From Inquilinus sp. Marseille-Q2685 (GTDB lineage: Bacteria; Pseudomonadota; Alphaproteobacteria; DSM-16000; Inquilinaceae): DNA of 64,000 bases. The position numbers and the translations under genes are program-made. The stretch lies in assembly GCF_916619195.1 (NCBI RefSeq), contig NZ_CAKAKL010000001.1, forward strand, positions 62,001-126,000, read 5' to 3'. This document shows, piece by piece, positions 17,147 to 28,421 of the stretch (positions within the stretch are counted from its first letter, which is position 1; each line of letters opens with the position of its first letter). A model generated the notes under the pieces. The model saw only the letters and a list, made by a program, of their open reading frames with translations. It had not been told where the DNA came from and made no database searches.

Positions 17147-19312
17147 ATGATCCGCCAATACGAGCTGGTCGAGCGTGTCAAGGCTTACGACCCGTCGGCG
17201 GACGAGGATCTGATCAACCGCGCCTACGTCTATTCGATGAAGGCGCACGGGTCGCAGAAGCGCGCCTCCGGCGACCCCTATTTCGTCCATCCGATCGAGG
17301 TCGCCGGCATCCTCGCCGGCATGAAGCTCGACACCGGCTCGATCGTCACCGGCCTTCTGCACGACACGGTGGAAGACACCGGCGCGACGCTCAGCGAGCT
17401 CGAATCCCTGTTCGGGCGCGAGACGGCGCAGCTGGTCGACGGCGTCACCAAGCTGTCGAAGCTGGAGCTGCAGAGCGACCAGTCCAAGCAGGCGGAGAAC
17501 TTCCGCAAGCTGGTGCTGGCGATGTCCAAGGACATCCGGGTGCTGCTGGTCAAGCTGGCGGACCGGCTGCACAACATGCGCACCCTCGGCGCCTTCAACA
17601 ACGAGGAGAAGCGTCGCCGGATCGCCCGCGAGACGCTGGAGATCTACGCCCCGCTGGCCGAGCGCATCGGCATGCACGGCATGCAGGAGGAGCTGGAGGA
17701 TCTGGCCTTCGCCCAGCTCCACCCCGATGCGCGCGAGAGCATCGTCCGCCGTCTGGCCCAGCTGCGCGAAGAAGGCCAGGACGTCGTCTCCAGGATCATC
17801 GCCGAGCTGCAGCGGGTGCTGGAGGAGGGGGGGCTTACGGCCGCCGTCCTCGGCCGAGAGAAGCGCCCGTACTCAATCTGGCGCAAGATGCAGCGCAAGA
17901 ACATGGCGTTCGAGCAGCTGACCGACATCATGGCGTTCCGGATCGTGGTCGAGACCGAGGGCGAGTGCTACCACGCACTCGGCCTGATCCATGGCCGCTA
18001 CGCCTCGCTGCCCGGCCGCTTCAAGGACTACATCTCGACGCCGAAGCCGAACGGCTACCGGTCGCTGCACACTGCCGTGATCGGGCCGATGCGGCAGCGC
18101 ATCGAGGTCCAGATCCGCACCCGCGACATGCAGGAGATCGCGGAGCTCGGCGTCGCCGCGCACTGGGCCTACAAGCAGGGCGAACGGAACCAGGACGGCA
18201 CCCAGTACCGCTGGCTGCGCGACCTGCTCGACATCGTCGACCAGGCGCAGAAGCCCGAGGAGTTCCTGGAGCACACCAAGCTGGCCCTGTTCCAGGACCA
18301 GGTGTTCTGCTTCACCCCGAAGGGCGCGGTGATCGCCCTGCCGCAGGGCGCGACGCCGGTCGACTTCGCCTATGCCGTGCACAGCGAGATCGGCAACACC
18401 TGCGTCGGCGCCCGGGTCAACGGCCGGATGGTGACTCTGCGCCACCTGCTGCAGAACGGCGACCAGGTCGAGATCATCACCTCGAAGACCTCAACGCCGT
18501 CGCCGGAATGGGAGCGCTTCGTCGCCACCGGCAAGGCGCGGGCCTGCATCCGGCGCTTCATCCGCGCCCAGCAGCACGACGAGCACGCCAAGCTCGGCCG
18601 CTCGATGCTGCAGGGCGTGTTCCGGCAGGAGGGCTACGAGTTCTCCGACAAGGCGCTGGAAGGCGTGCTCAAGATCTTCAAGGCCGGCGAGCCCGACGAC
18701 ATCCTGGCCAATGTCGGGGCCGGGGTGCTGGGCGCGCGCGACGTGTTCCACGCCGTGTTCCCGGGCCACCGCGCCCAGGTGCAGCAGGAGAAGGAGCGCT
18801 CGGGCAAGGTCGTGCCGCTCACCCGGGCGCGCAAGGCCGCCTCGGGCGGCGGCCCGGGCGCGATCCCGATCCGCGGTCTGATCCCGAACCTCGCGGTCCA
18901 CTATGCCCGCTGCTGCCACCCGATCCCGGGCGACCGCATCGTCGGCATCGTCACCACCGGCAAGGGCGTGACCATCCACACCATCGACTGCGACACGCTG
19001 GAGAGCTTCTACAACGCGCCGGAGCGCTGGCTGGACGTCAGCTGGGACGCCGGCGTCGACGCGGTCGAGGACCATGTCGGCCGGATCCAGGTGACGATCA
19101 GCAACGAGCCCGGAAGCCTGGGCACGCTGACCACGGTGATCGGCAAGAACGGCGGCAACATCACCAATCTCAAGATCACCAGCCGCTCGGTCGACTTCTT
19201 CGAGATCCTGATCGACATCGACGTCAAGGACGTCAAGCACCTGACCAACATCATCGCGGCCCTGCGGGCCATGCCGGTGATCAGCGCGGTGGACCGTGCC
19301 CGCAGCCGCTGA
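17147..19312 (+). CDS. rsh: Bifunctional (p)ppGpp synthetase/hydrolase (RSH)
   Basis: A 721-residue RelA/SpoT homologue. Order of domains: HD hydrolase (LLHDTVEDT, near residue 75), synthetase (YSIWRKMQRKN; KDYISTPKPNGYRSLHT), TGS (VFCFTPKGAVIALPQGATPVDFAY), a region with the paired cysteines of the zinc-finger/CC domain (YARCCHPIPGD), and a C-terminal ACT domain (NGGNITNLK). Intact HD and synthetase motifs indicate that it both makes and degrades (p)ppGpp, as expected for the single long RSH of alphaproteobacteria. The frame is open upstream, but MIRQYELVERVKAYDP is the conserved N-terminus. No good Shine-Dalgarno lies before that ATG. Confidence 0.96.
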   Translation: MIRQYELVERVKAYDPSADEDLINRAYVYSMKAHGSQKRASGDPYFVHPIEVAGILAGMKLDTGSIVTGLLHDTVEDTGATLSELESLFGRETAQLVDGVTKLSKLELQSDQSKQAENFRKLVLAMSKDIRVLLVKLADRLHNMRTLGAFNNEEKRRRIARETLEIYAPLAERIGMHGMQEELEDLAFAQLHPDARESIVRRLAQLREEGQDVVSRIIAELQRVLEEGGLTAAVLGREKRPYSIWRKMQRKNMAFEQLTDIMAFRIVVETEGECYHALGLIHGRYASLPGRFKDYISTPKPNGYRSLHTAVIGPMRQRIEVQIRTRDMQEIAELGVAAHWAYKQGERNQDGTQYRWLRDLLDIVDQAQKPEEFLEHTKLALFQDQVFCFTPKGAVIALPQGATPVDFAYAVHSEIGNTCVGARVNGRMVTLRHLLQNGDQVEIITSKTSTPSPEWERFVATGKARACIRRFIRAQQHDEHAKLGRSMLQGVFRQEGYEFSDKALEGVLKIFKAGEPDDILANVGAGVLGARDVFHAVFPGHRAQVQQEKERSGKVVPLTRARKAASGGGPGAIPIRGLIPNLAVHYARCCHPIPGDRIVGIVTTGKGVTIHTIDCDTLESFYNAPERWLDVSWDAGVDAVEDHVGRIQVTISNEPGSLGTLTTVIGKNGGNITNLKITSRSVDFFEILIDIDVKDVKHLTNIIAALRAMPVISAVDRARSR

Positions 19313-19399
19313 CCGCCGTCCCGGCGCGACCGGGCTGCGACCCATGTCGCCCTCACCGGCGATTGATTTCCCTCCGCCGCCGGACCATACAGGGGCGCC

Positions 19400-20167
19400 A
19401 TGAGCCAGCACCAGAAGTCGATCGACATGTCGAAGAAGAAGGGCGGATGGGTCGAAACCATCCTGACCGTGGTCTATGCGATCGCGATCGCCTTCGGCAT
19501 CCGCACGGTCGCCTTCGAGCCGTTCAACATCCCGTCCGGCTCGATGATCCCGACGCTGCTGGTGGGCGACTACCTGTTCGTCTCGAAATTCTCCTACGGC
19601 TACAGCAACCAGACGATCGCCTTCGGCCTGCCGCTGTTCGACGGCCGCATCCTCGGCAGCCCGCCGGCCCGCGGCGACGTCGCGGTGTTCCGCCTGCCGA
19701 AGGACACCTCGGTCGACTACGTCAAGCGCGTCATCGGCCTGCCGGGCGACCGGGTGAAGATCACCGGCGGGCGGCTCTACATCAACGGCCAGATGGTCGA
19801 GCGCCGCGAGATCGAGCCCTTCGTGATGACGCAGTACGGGCAGCGCATCCTCTATCACCAGTACATCGAGACGCTGCCGGGCGCGGATGGCGGCGCGCCG
19901 GTCGATCACCGGATCCTCGAGATCGACGACAATCAGCGCTACGACGACACCCCGGAATACGAGGTGCCGCCGGGCCACTATTTCATGATGGGCGACAACC
20001 GCGACAACAGCCTGGATAGCCGGGCCGATGTCGGCTACGTACCGGTCGAGAACTTCGTCGGCCGGGCCGAGTTCCTGTGGTTCAGCCTCGACGACGCCAG
20101 CTTCTGGCAGGTCTGGAAATGGCCGTTCGCGCTTCGCTTCAGCCGCATGTTCACGGGGATCCACTGA
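19400..20167 (+). CDS. lepB: Signal peptidase I
   Basis: A 255-residue membrane protease. One transmembrane helix at about residues 18-35 is followed by the catalytic serine in PSGSMIPTLLVGD and the catalytic lysine in VDYVKRVIGLPGDRV. Later boxes GDNRDNSLDSR and VGRAEF are conserved. It removes Sec and Tat signal peptides at the periplasmic face. AGGGG precedes the ATG. The downstream RNase III gene overlaps its stop. The genes pdxJ and acpS, often found between rsh and lepB in relatives, are not present. Confidence 0.97.
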   Translation: MSQHQKSIDMSKKKGGWVETILTVVYAIAIAFGIRTVAFEPFNIPSGSMIPTLLVGDYLFVSKFSYGYSNQTIAFGLPLFDGRILGSPPARGDVAVFRLPKDTSVDYVKRVIGLPGDRVKITGGRLYINGQMVERREIEPFVMTQYGQRILYHQYIETLPGADGGAPVDHRILEIDDNQRYDDTPEYEVPPGHYFMMGDNRDNSLDSRADVGYVPVENFVGRAEFLWFSLDDASFWQVWKWPFALRFSRMFTGIH

Positions 20168-20862
20168 GCGCCGGAACCGAAGACGAGGGCCTCGACGCGT
20201 TCGCCCGGCGGCTCGGCCACGCCTTCCGCGAGCCGATGCTGCTGGTCGAGGCGCTGACGCACCCGAGCGTCAGCGGCCAGAAGCGGCGCATCGCCAAGCA
20301 CGGCTATGAGCGGCTGGAGTTCCTGGGCGACCGGGTACTCGGCCTGGTCATCGCCGAATGGCTGCTGGAGCGCTTCCCGAAGGAGGCCGAGGGCGCCATC
20401 GCCAAGCGCCATGTCGCCCTGGTGCGGCGCGAGGCGCTGGTCGACGTGGCCCGGGCGATCGGCCTCGGCCGCCATCTCGTGCTGTCGCCGGGCGAGGAGG
20501 TGGTCGGCCGCGAGAACCCGACCATCCTGGCCGATGCCTGCGAGGCGGTGATCGGCGCGCTCTACCGCGACGGCGGGCTCGCCGCAGCGTCCGGCTTCAT
20601 CCGCCGGGCCTGGGCCGGCTTCATCGACCGCCAGGCGGCGCCGCCCCAGGACCCGAAATCGGCGCTGCAGCAATGGGCGCTCGCCCGCGGCCTGAAGCTG
20701 CCGCGCTATGTCGAGGTGTCGCGCGGCGGCAGCGACCACCTGCCGGTCTTCGAGATCCGGGTCGAGATCGAAGGCCAGCCGGCCGCCACCGCCAGCGGCC
20801 CGTCGAAACGGGTGGCCGAGCGCGATGCCGCCGCCGCCCTTCTGCAAAGGCTCTCCTCATGA
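20164..20862 (+). CDS. rnc: Ribonuclease III
   Basis: About 232 residues. The RNase III signature ERLEFLGDRVLGLVIAEWL and the second acidic helix ADACEAVIGALYRDGG form the catalytic centre. A double-stranded RNA-binding domain follows, ending SGPSKRVAERDAAAALL. It processes rRNA precursors and structured mRNAs. No ATG, GTG or TTG lies at the expected N-terminus. CTG at 20164 overlaps the lepB stop as CTGA and has GGGG five bases upstream. Otherwise translation would have to begin at ATG 20119 or 20077, deep inside lepB. The 3' end overlaps era by ATGA. Confidence 0.93.
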   Translation: MSAGTEDEGLDAFARRLGHAFREPMLLVEALTHPSVSGQKRRIAKHGYERLEFLGDRVLGLVIAEWLLERFPKEAEGAIAKRHVALVRREALVDVARAIGLGRHLVLSPGEEVVGRENPTILADACEAVIGALYRDGGLAAASGFIRRAWAGFIDRQAAPPQDPKSALQQWALARGLKLPRYVEVSRGGSDHLPVFEIRVEIEGQPAATASGPSKRVAERDAAAALLQRLSS

Positions 20863-21764
20863 CCGAAGTCGCGACGCGCTGCGGATTCGTCGCCCTGATC
20901 GGCGCCCCCAACGCCGGCAAGTCGACCCTGCTCAACACCCTGGTCGGCACCAAGGTCGCGATCGTCACGCCGAAGGTGCAGACCACGCGCAGCCGGGTGC
21001 TCGGCATCCTCACCGAGGGTGCGACCCAGATCGTGTTCGTCGACACGCCCGGCATCTTCAAGCCGCGGCGGCGGCTCGACCGCGCCATGGTCGCGGCGGC
21101 CTGGGGCGGGGCGGCCGAGGCCGACCTGGTGCTGCTGCTGGTCGACGCGTCGCTGAAGGGCGTGCGCGAGGAGACCCGCGGCATCGTCGAGAAGCTGGCG
21201 GAGACCAGGCGCCAGGCGATCCTGATCCTGAACAAGACCGACGCCGTGCGGCCGGAGGTGCTGCTGGCCCTGGCGGCCGACCTGAACGCGTCGGGCGTGT
21301 TCACCGACACCTTCATGATCTCGGCCCTGACCGGCGACGGCGTCGACGACCTGCGCCGCCACCTCGCCGCGCATCTGCCGGAGGGACCCTGGCTGTTCCC
21401 GGAGGACCAGGTCTCCGACATGCCGATGCGGCTTCTTGCCGCCGAGATCACGCGCGAGAAGCTGTTCCTGCGGCTTCAGCAGGAGCTGCCCTACGCGGTC
21501 GCGGTGGAGACCGAGAGCTGGGAGGAGCAGAAGGACGGCAGCGTCCGCATCTCCCAGGTGATCTATGTCCAGCGCGAAGGCCAGAAGGCGATCGTGCTCG
21601 GCCGCGGCGGCCAGATGATCAAGGCGGTCGGCACCGCCGCCCGGCTGGAGCTGGAGGAGATCACCGAGCAGCGCGTGCATCTCTCGCTCTTCGTCAAGGT
21701 GCGCGAGAACTGGCTCGACGACCCCGCCCGCTACTCGGTCTGGGGGCTGGACTACGACGCATAG
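20859..21764 (+). CDS. era: GTPase Era
   Basis: A 301-residue GTPase. G1 is GAPNAGKST, G3 is DTPG and G4 is NKTD; the effector region TTRSRVLG is intact. The C-terminal KH domain (IVLGRGGQMIKAVGTAAR) binds the 3' end of 16S rRNA. It acts in small-subunit maturation. The start overlaps the rnc stop as ATGA, which indicates translational coupling. Confidence 0.97.
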   Translation: MTEVATRCGFVALIGAPNAGKSTLLNTLVGTKVAIVTPKVQTTRSRVLGILTEGATQIVFVDTPGIFKPRRRLDRAMVAAAWGGAAEADLVLLLVDASLKGVREETRGIVEKLAETRRQAILILNKTDAVRPEVLLALAADLNASGVFTDTFMISALTGDGVDDLRRHLAAHLPEGPWLFPEDQVSDMPMRLLAAEITREKLFLRLQQELPYAVAVETESWEEQKDGSVRISQVIYVQREGQKAIVLGRGGQMIKAVGTAARLELEEITEQRVHLSLFVKVRENWLDDPARYSVWGLDYDA

Positions 21765-21827
21765 TCGGAGTCTCGCTTGTTCCCGTTTCGTGCTATACGG
21801 TCGGGATGACCTTGGACGGGGCATGAT

Positions 21828-22562
21828 GTGGACTGGCGCGACGACGGCATCGTCCTGACCGTCCGCCCGCATGGCGAGGCGGCGCTGATCACCGGCGTGC
21901 TGACGCGCGAGCACGGCCGCCATCTCGGCATCGTCCACGGCCAGCGCCGGCGGGCGCAGCTGCCGCCCGGCACGCTGGTCTCGGCGCAGTGGCGCGGCCG
22001 GCTGGCCGACCATCTCGGCACCTGGACGCTCGAGGTCGACCGCACCCCGGCCGCCGCGATCATGGACGAGCCGCTGCGCCTCCTGGCCCTGGTCTCGGCC
22101 TGCGCCGTGCTCGACGCCGCCCTGGCCGAGCGGCAGCCGCTGCCGGCCGTCTATGACGGCACGCTGGCCTTCCTCGACACCCTGACCACCCCGCATTGGG
22201 ACGCCGCCTATGTGCAGTGGGAGATCGGGCTGCTCGGCGTGCTCGGCTTCGGCCTCGACGTCTCGCGCTGCGCGGTCACCGGCAGCAACGACCATCTCGC
22301 CTTCATCAGCCCGAAGACGGGCAGGGCGGTCTCGCTTTCCGCCGCCGGGCCGTATCGCGACCGACTGCTGCCGCTGCCCGGCTTCCTGATCGGGCGCGAG
22401 CCGGCGGTCCCTGCGGCGGTGGCCCGGGGGCTGGGACTGACCGGCCATTTCGTCGACCGCCACCTCTTCGCCCAGGCCGGCCGTCCCCAGCCCGAGGCGC
22501 GGACCCGCTTTGTCGACGCCTATCGCCGAAGCGCGCTTCGGCCTGCGGCGCCATTACGCTAG
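21828..22562 (+). CDS. recO: DNA repair protein RecO
   Basis: A 244-residue RecO with an N-terminal OB-fold ([24 protein letters not shown] trimmed to the expected pattern) and a helical C-terminal half. It works with RecR to load RecA on SSB-coated single-stranded DNA. The start is GTG at 21828, with GGGG six bases upstream; the ATG two bases earlier is out of frame. It has the conserved position between era and parC. Confidence 0.93.
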   Translation: MDWRDDGIVLTVRPHGEAALITGVLTREHGRHLGIVHGQRRRAQLPPGTLVSAQWRGRLADHLGTWTLEVDRTPAAAIMDEPLRLLALVSACAVLDAALAERQPLPAVYDGTLAFLDTLTTPHWDAAYVQWEIGLLGVLGFGLDVSRCAVTGSNDHLAFISPKTGRAVSLSAAGPYRDRLLPLPGFLIGREPAVPAAVARGLGLTGHFVDRHLFAQAGRPQPEARTRFVDAYRRSALRPAAPLR

Positions 22563-22572
22563 ACTTCGAGCC

Positions 22573-24789
22573 ATGACCAGCACGCCTTCCGAGTCGATCC
22601 TGCCGGTGCCGCTGCACGACGCGCTGAGCACCCGTTATCTCAACTACGCGCTCTCGACCATCACCTCGCGCTCGCTGCCCGATGTCCGCGACGGGCTCAA
22701 GCCGGTGCATCGCCGGCTGCTCTACGCGATGCGGCAGCTGCGCCTGGCCTCGACCACGCCGCCGAAGAAATCGGCCCGCGTGGTCGGCGACGTCATCGGT
22801 CAGTACCACCCGCATGGCGATGCCTCGATCTACGACGCGCTGGTGCGCATGGCGCAGGACTTCGCCCAGCGCTATCCGCTGGTCGACGGCCAGGGCAATT
22901 TCGGCAACATCGACGGCGATAACGCCGCGGCGATGCGGTACACCGAGGCCCGGCTGACCGCCGTCGCCGAGACCCTCTTGGAAGGCATCGACGACGACGC
23001 GGTCGATTTCCGCGAGACCTATGACGGCGAGGGGCGGGAGCCGGTGGTGCTGCCGGCCGCCTTCCCGAACCTGCTGGCCAATGGCAGCCAGGGCATCGCG
23101 GTCGGCATGGCCACCTCGATCCCGCCGCACAATGTCGGCGAGATCTGCGACGCGCTGCAGATGCTGGTCAAGCGGCCCGCGGCCACGGTCGACGACCTGC
23201 TGACCGTGGTCCAGGGGCCGGACTTCCCGACCGGCGGCGAGCTGGTCGAATCCGCCGCGGCGATCCGCGAGGCCTATGCCACCGGCCGCGGCGCCTTCCG
23301 CGTGCGGGCGCGCTGGGAGATCGAGAAGCTGCCGCTCGGCCTGTACCAGATCGTGGTCACCGAGATCCCGTACCAGGTGCAGAAGTCGCGGCTGATCGAG
23401 AAGCTGGCCGAGATCGTCACCGCCAAGAAGCTGTCGACGCTGGAGGATGTGCGCGACGAATCGGCCGAGGACATCCGCATCGTCCTGGTGCCGAAGAGCC
23501 GCAACGTCGAAGCCGACATGCTGATGGAGCAGCTGTTCCGGCTGACCGAGCTGGAGAGCCGCTTCAGCCTGAACATGAACGTGCTGGACGCCCACAACGT
23601 CCCGCGGGTCATGGGGCTGAAGGATGTCTGCCGCGCCTTCCTCGACCACCGGCACGAGGTGCTGGAGCGGCGGTCGCGCCACCGCCTGGCCAAGATCGAG
23701 CGGCGGCTGGAGATCCTCGGCGGCTATCTGATCGTCTTCCTCGATCTCGACGAGGTGATCCGCATCATCCGCGAGGAGGACGAGCCGAAGACGGCGCTGA
23801 TGGCGCGCTTTAGCCTGACCGAGCTGCAGGCCGACGCCATCCTCGACATGCGGCTGCGCAGCTTGCGCAAGCTCGAGGAGATGGAGATCCGGCGCGAGTT
23901 CGACGGCCTGTCGGCGGAGCGCGACGAAATTCAGGCGCTGCTGGCCGACGAGGGCAAGCGCTGGAAGGCGATCTCGGCCGAGATCGCGCAGATCAAGAAG
24001 CGCTTCGGGCCGGACACGGAGCTCGGCCGCCGCCGCACCAGGATCGGTGAGCCGCCCTCGGCCGTGGTGGTCTCGATCGAGCCGCAGATCGAGCGCGAGC
24101 CGATCACCGTCTTCCTGTCGGAGAAGGGCTGGATCCGCGCCCTGCGCGGCCACGGCCTGGACCCGGCCGAGATCAAGTACAAGGACGGCGATGCCGAAGG
24201 CTTCGTGCTGCAGGCCGAGACCACCGACAAGATCCTGCTGTTCGGCAGCGACGGCCGCTTCTACACCCTCGGCGCCGACAAGCTGCCGCGCGGCCGCGGC
24301 TTCGGCGAGCCGGTCCGGATGATGGTCGACCTCGCCAACGACGCCGACATCGTCGCCCTCCTGGCCCATGTGCCCGGCCGCAAGCTGGTGCTGGCCTCGA
24401 CCGACGGCCGCGGCTTCGTGGTGCCGGAGAGCGACGTGCTGGCCCAGACCCGGGCCGGCAAGCAGGTGCTGAACCTGAACGACGGCGCCAAGGCGGCGGT
24501 GTGCCGCCCGGTCGCCGGCGACACGGTGGCGGTGATCGGCACCCATCGCCGGCTGCTGTGCTTCCCGCTCGACGAGCTGCCGGAGATGAGCCGGGGCAAG
24601 GGCGTGATGCTGCAGAAGTACCACGGCGCCCAGCTGTCGGACCTGACCACCTTCAAGCGCGAGGAGGGGCTGGTCTGGCAGATGGGCGGCGGCCGCACCC
24701 GTACCGAGCCGGGCATACCCGTCATGGCCCGCGGCCGCACCGGCAACCTGCCGCCGCGCGGCTTCCCGCAGAACAACAAGTTCTCGTGA
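22573..24789 (+). CDS. parC: DNA topoisomerase IV subunit A
   Basis: A 738-residue type IIA topoisomerase A subunit. The catalytic tyrosine is in [11 protein letters not shown], and the upstream conserved segment is [18 protein letters not shown]. Six-bladed C-terminal beta-propeller elements follow, with no GyrA-box, which together with the length supports ParC rather than GyrA. It decatenates daughter chromosomes with ParE. The quinolone-determining serine position is present as GDASIYDA. Start ATG at 22573 begins the conserved N-terminus. Confidence 0.95.
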   Translation: MTSTPSESILPVPLHDALSTRYLNYALSTITSRSLPDVRDGLKPVHRRLLYAMRQLRLASTTPPKKSARVVGDVIGQYHPHGDASIYDALVRMAQDFAQRYPLVDGQGNFGNIDGDNAAAMRYTEARLTAVAETLLEGIDDDAVDFRETYDGEGREPVVLPAAFPNLLANGSQGIAVGMATSIPPHNVGEICDALQMLVKRPAATVDDLLTVVQGPDFPTGGELVESAAAIREAYATGRGAFRVRARWEIEKLPLGLYQIVVTEIPYQVQKSRLIEKLAEIVTAKKLSTLEDVRDESAEDIRIVLVPKSRNVEADMLMEQLFRLTELESRFSLNMNVLDAHNVPRVMGLKDVCRAFLDHRHEVLERRSRHRLAKIERRLEILGGYLIVFLDLDEVIRIIREEDEPKTALMARFSLTELQADAILDMRLRSLRKLEEMEIRREFDGLSAERDEIQALLADEGKRWKAISAEIAQIKKRFGPDTELGRRRTRIGEPPSAVVVSIEPQIEREPITVFLSEKGWIRALRGHGLDPAEIKYKDGDAEGFVLQAETTDKILLFGSDGRFYTLGADKLPRGRGFGEPVRMMVDLANDADIVALLAHVPGRKLVLASTDGRGFVVPESDVLAQTRAGKQVLNLNDGAKAAVCRPVAGDTVAVIGTHRRLLCFPLDELPEMSRGKGVMLQKYHGAQLSDLTTFKREEGLVWQMGGGRTRTEPGIPVMARGRTGNLPPRGFPQNNKFS

Positions 24790-24812
24790 CGACGGCCGGC
24801 CTGCTCCCCGCC

Positions 24813-24890
24813 TGTCATGCCCGGGCCTGACCCGGGCATCCAGAGGGTCTCGACATCTTCTGGATTGCCGGGTCGAGCCCGGCAATGACA
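24813..24890. repeat. Nested palindromic repeat, copy 3
   Basis: Outer ends TGTCAT and ATGACA are complementary, and inner arms ATCCAGA and TCTGGAT pair. Each half forms a local hairpin (GCCCGGG...CCCGGGC and GCCGGGT...GCCCGGC). It sits between parC and bioY and has the same architecture as the copies at 8381, 12111 and 31181. Confidence 0.8.
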
Positions 24891-24946
24891 TTAAGGGGAC
24901 GGAACCGGCCGGCGACGACCGGCAAGCGAGCCAATGGAGTCCTGAC

Positions 24947-25528
24947 ATGACCACCCGCACCCTTCCCCCGATGCTCTCGCTGTGGCGCGCCGACGGCCAG
25001 TTGGGCCTGCTGCGCTCCGCCGTGCTGGTGGTGCTGGGCACGGCGCTGATGACGCTGTCGGCGAAGATCCAGGTGCCGTTCTTCCCGGTGCCGATGACGA
25101 TGCAGACCGCCGTGGTGCTGCTGATCGGCGGCGCCTATGGCTGGCGCCTGGGCGGCCTGACCATGCTGGCCTATCTGGCCGAAGGCTTCGTCGGCCTGCC
25201 GGTCTTCGCCGGCCTGGCCGCCGGCCCGGCCTATTTCGCCGGCCCGACCGCGGGCTACCTGGTCGGCTTCGTGGCCTCGGCCGCGCTGATGGGCCTGGCG
25301 GTCGAGCGCGGCTGGACCCGCAGCCTCGCCGGCATGGCCGCGGCCATCACCGTCGCCTCGCTGGTCCCCTTCGTCACCGGCGTGGCCTGGCTCGCGGTGC
25401 TGGTCGGCCCGGCGGCTGCGGGCACCGCAGGCCTGGTGCCGTTCATCCCGGCGGCGATCCTCAAGGGCGCCCTGGCCGGCCTGCTGCTGGCCAGGATCGA
25501 CGGCCTGGCCCGGCGCCGCGACGCCTGA
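24947..25528 (+). CDS. bioY: BioY biotin transporter S component
   Basis: A 193-residue integral membrane protein with six hydrophobic segments. The family motifs AKIQVPFFPVPMTMQT near residue 40 and GPTAGYLVGF near residue 105 are clear. BioY captures biotin and works alone or with ECF ATPase and T component. No bioM/bioN genes lie nearby, so it is either solitary or uses shared ECF modules. No biotin synthesis genes or BirA-type site were recognised beside it. Confidence 0.95.
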   Translation: MTTRTLPPMLSLWRADGQLGLLRSAVLVVLGTALMTLSAKIQVPFFPVPMTMQTAVVLLIGGAYGWRLGGLTMLAYLAEGFVGLPVFAGLAAGPAYFAGPTAGYLVGFVASAALMGLAVERGWTRSLAGMAAAITVASLVPFVTGVAWLAVLVGPAAAGTAGLVPFIPAAILKGALAGLLLARIDGLARRRDA

Positions 25529-25587
25529 GAGCAAAAGGACGCGACGACGCAGAAGCGGCGTTGCGTCCCATCTCCGAGTTTCATTAG

Positions 25588-26754
<1,167 letters not shown>

Positions 26755-26778
26755 GTCGGCCCTCCGCTGAACCGATCG

Positions 26779-26810
26779 GGGCCGGTCCTTCGCGGGACCG
26801 GCCCTTTCTC
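26779..26810 (+). terminator. Rho-independent terminator after the TRAP binding protein
   Basis: A ten-pair GC-rich stem (26779-26788 with 26795-26804) and a six-base loop, followed by TTTCTCTT. It ends the binding-protein gene and lies just before the converging permease gene stops at 26815. Confidence 0.85.
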
Positions 26811-26814
26811 TTGC

Positions 26815-28389
26815 CTATTTGAAATCCGGTGGGGGCAGCGGGTCGCCGGGCTGCGCCGGGGCCGGAGCGGGCTGGCCGCCCGGGGCCGGCGGGGTTCCGA
26901 AATCCGGCGGCGGCGGCGTGCCGAAATCGGGCGCGGCCGGGGCACCGAACGGGTTGGCGCCGTCGGCACCGGGCATCGGCACATTGATGTTGATCGAGGC
27001 GGGATCGGCCTCGACCTGCCCCGACTTGTAGTGGGTCACCAGCTCCGGGAAGGCGATGACGATCGCGACCATCAGGATCTGGATCGCGACGAAGGGGATC
27101 GCCCCCATGTAGATCTGCCCCGTCGTCACCGGCGCGATGGTGCGGCCGGTGACCTTGTCGCGATAGGCCCGCGTCGGCGCCACCGAGCGCAGGTAGAACA
27201 GCGAGAAGCCGAAGGGCGGGTGCATGAAGGAGGTCTGCATGTTGACCGCCAGCAGCACGCCGAACCAGATCAGATCGATGCCCAGGCTCGCGGCCGCAGC
27301 CCCCAGCAGCGGCACGATGATGAAGGCCAGCTCGAAATAGTCGAGGAAGAAGGCCAGCACGAAGACCAGGAGGTTGGCGACGATCAGGAAGCCGATGACG
27401 CCGCCCGGCACCGAGGTCATCAGGTGCTCGACCCAGAGATTGCCGCCGACGCCGTAGAAGGTCAGCGAGAAGACGCGGGCGCCGAGCAGGATGAACAGCA
27501 CGAAGGCGGACAGCTTGGCCGTGGTGTCCAGCGCCTGGCGGATCATCGTCATGTTCAGGCGCCGGTTGACCGCCGCCAGCACCAGCGAACCGACCGCGCC
27601 CATGGCGCCGCCTTCGGTCGGGGTGGCGATGCCGAGGAAGATCGTGCCCAGCACCAGGAAGATCAGCACCAGCGGCGGGATCAGCGAGGTGACGACCTTG
27701 CCGGCCAGCGCCAGGCCGCGCAGCGTGCGCGCTTCCAACGGCAGGGCCGGGGCGCTGTTCGGCCGGATGATCGTCATGATCAGGATGTAACCGGCATACA
27801 GGCCGGTCAGCACCAGCCCGGGCAGCAGCGCGCCCTTGTACATGTCGCCGACCGAGCGGCCGAGCTGGTCGGCCATGATGATCAGCACCAGGCTGGGCGG
27901 GATGATCTGGGCCAGCGTGCCCGAGGCGGCGATGACGCCCGAGGCCAGCGACCGGTCATAGCCGTAGCGCAGCATGATCGGCAGCGAGATCAGGCCCATC
28001 GAGATCACCGAGGCGGCGACGACGCCGGTGGTGGCGGCGAGCAGGGCCCCGACGAAGATCACCGCATAGGCCAGGCCGCCGCGGATCGGCCCGAACAGCT
28101 GGCCGATCGTGTCCAGCAGGTCCTCCGCCATGCCGCTGCGTTCGAGGATCAGCCCCATGAAGGTGAAGAACGGAATCGCCAGAAGCGTCTCGTTCTCCAT
28201 CTGCTGGTAGAACCGGTCCGGGATCGCCCCGAGCAGGTTGAACTGCAGGATGCCGAGCTCGACCCCGATCAGGTAGAAGACGAAGCCGACAGCGGCGAGG
28301 GAGAAGGCGACCGAGTAGCCGAGCAGCAGCACGACCACCAGCGCGGCGAACATGACCGGCGCCATGTTCTCGATCAGGAACTGCGTCAT
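26815..28389 (-). CDS. dctM: TRAP transporter large permease (DctM family)
   Basis: A 524-residue protein with about a dozen hydrophobic helices. Family landmarks include LLAIPFFTFMGLILERSG, the GATTGVVAAS-like LLAATTGVVAASV, and SLVLIIMADQLG. It is the sodium-driven transport subunit that works with the small permease and a binding protein. The C-terminus carries an unusual tail of about 70 residues after the last helix, rich in proline and with repeated PDFGTP. The start is 32 bases after the small permease gene. The cognate binding protein is probably the convergent gene at 25663. Confidence 0.93.
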   Translation of the reverse strand: MTQFLIENMAPVMFAALVVVLLLGYSVAFSLAAVGFVFYLIGVELGILQFNLLGAIPDRFYQQMENETLLAIPFFTFMGLILERSGMAEDLLDTIGQLFGPIRGGLAYAVIFVGALLAATTGVVAASVISMGLISLPIMLRYGYDRSLASGVIAASGTLAQIIPPSLVLIIMADQLGRSVGDMYKGALLPGLVLTGLYAGYILIMTIIRPNSAPALPLEARTLRGLALAGKVVTSLIPPLVLIFLVLGTIFLGIATPTEGGAMGAVGSLVLAAVNRRLNMTMIRQALDTTAKLSAFVLFILLGARVFSLTFYGVGGNLWVEHLMTSVPGGVIGFLIVANLLVFVLAFFLDYFELAFIIVPLLGAAAASLGIDLIWFGVLLAVNMQTSFMHPPFGFSLFYLRSVAPTRAYRDKVTGRTIAPVTTGQIYMGAIPFVAIQILMVAIVIAFPELVTHYKSGQVEADPASININVPMPGADGANPFGAPAAPDFGTPPPPDFGTPPAPGGQPAPAPAQPGDPLPPPDFK

Positions 28390-28421
28390 GAAGACCGACC
28401 TTCAGGGGCTGGTGGGGCTGC

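Noticed and set aside
17071-20019. A long plus-strand frame across rsh and lepB
   Set aside because: Out of frame with two clearly conserved proteins; arginine- and proline-rich shadow.
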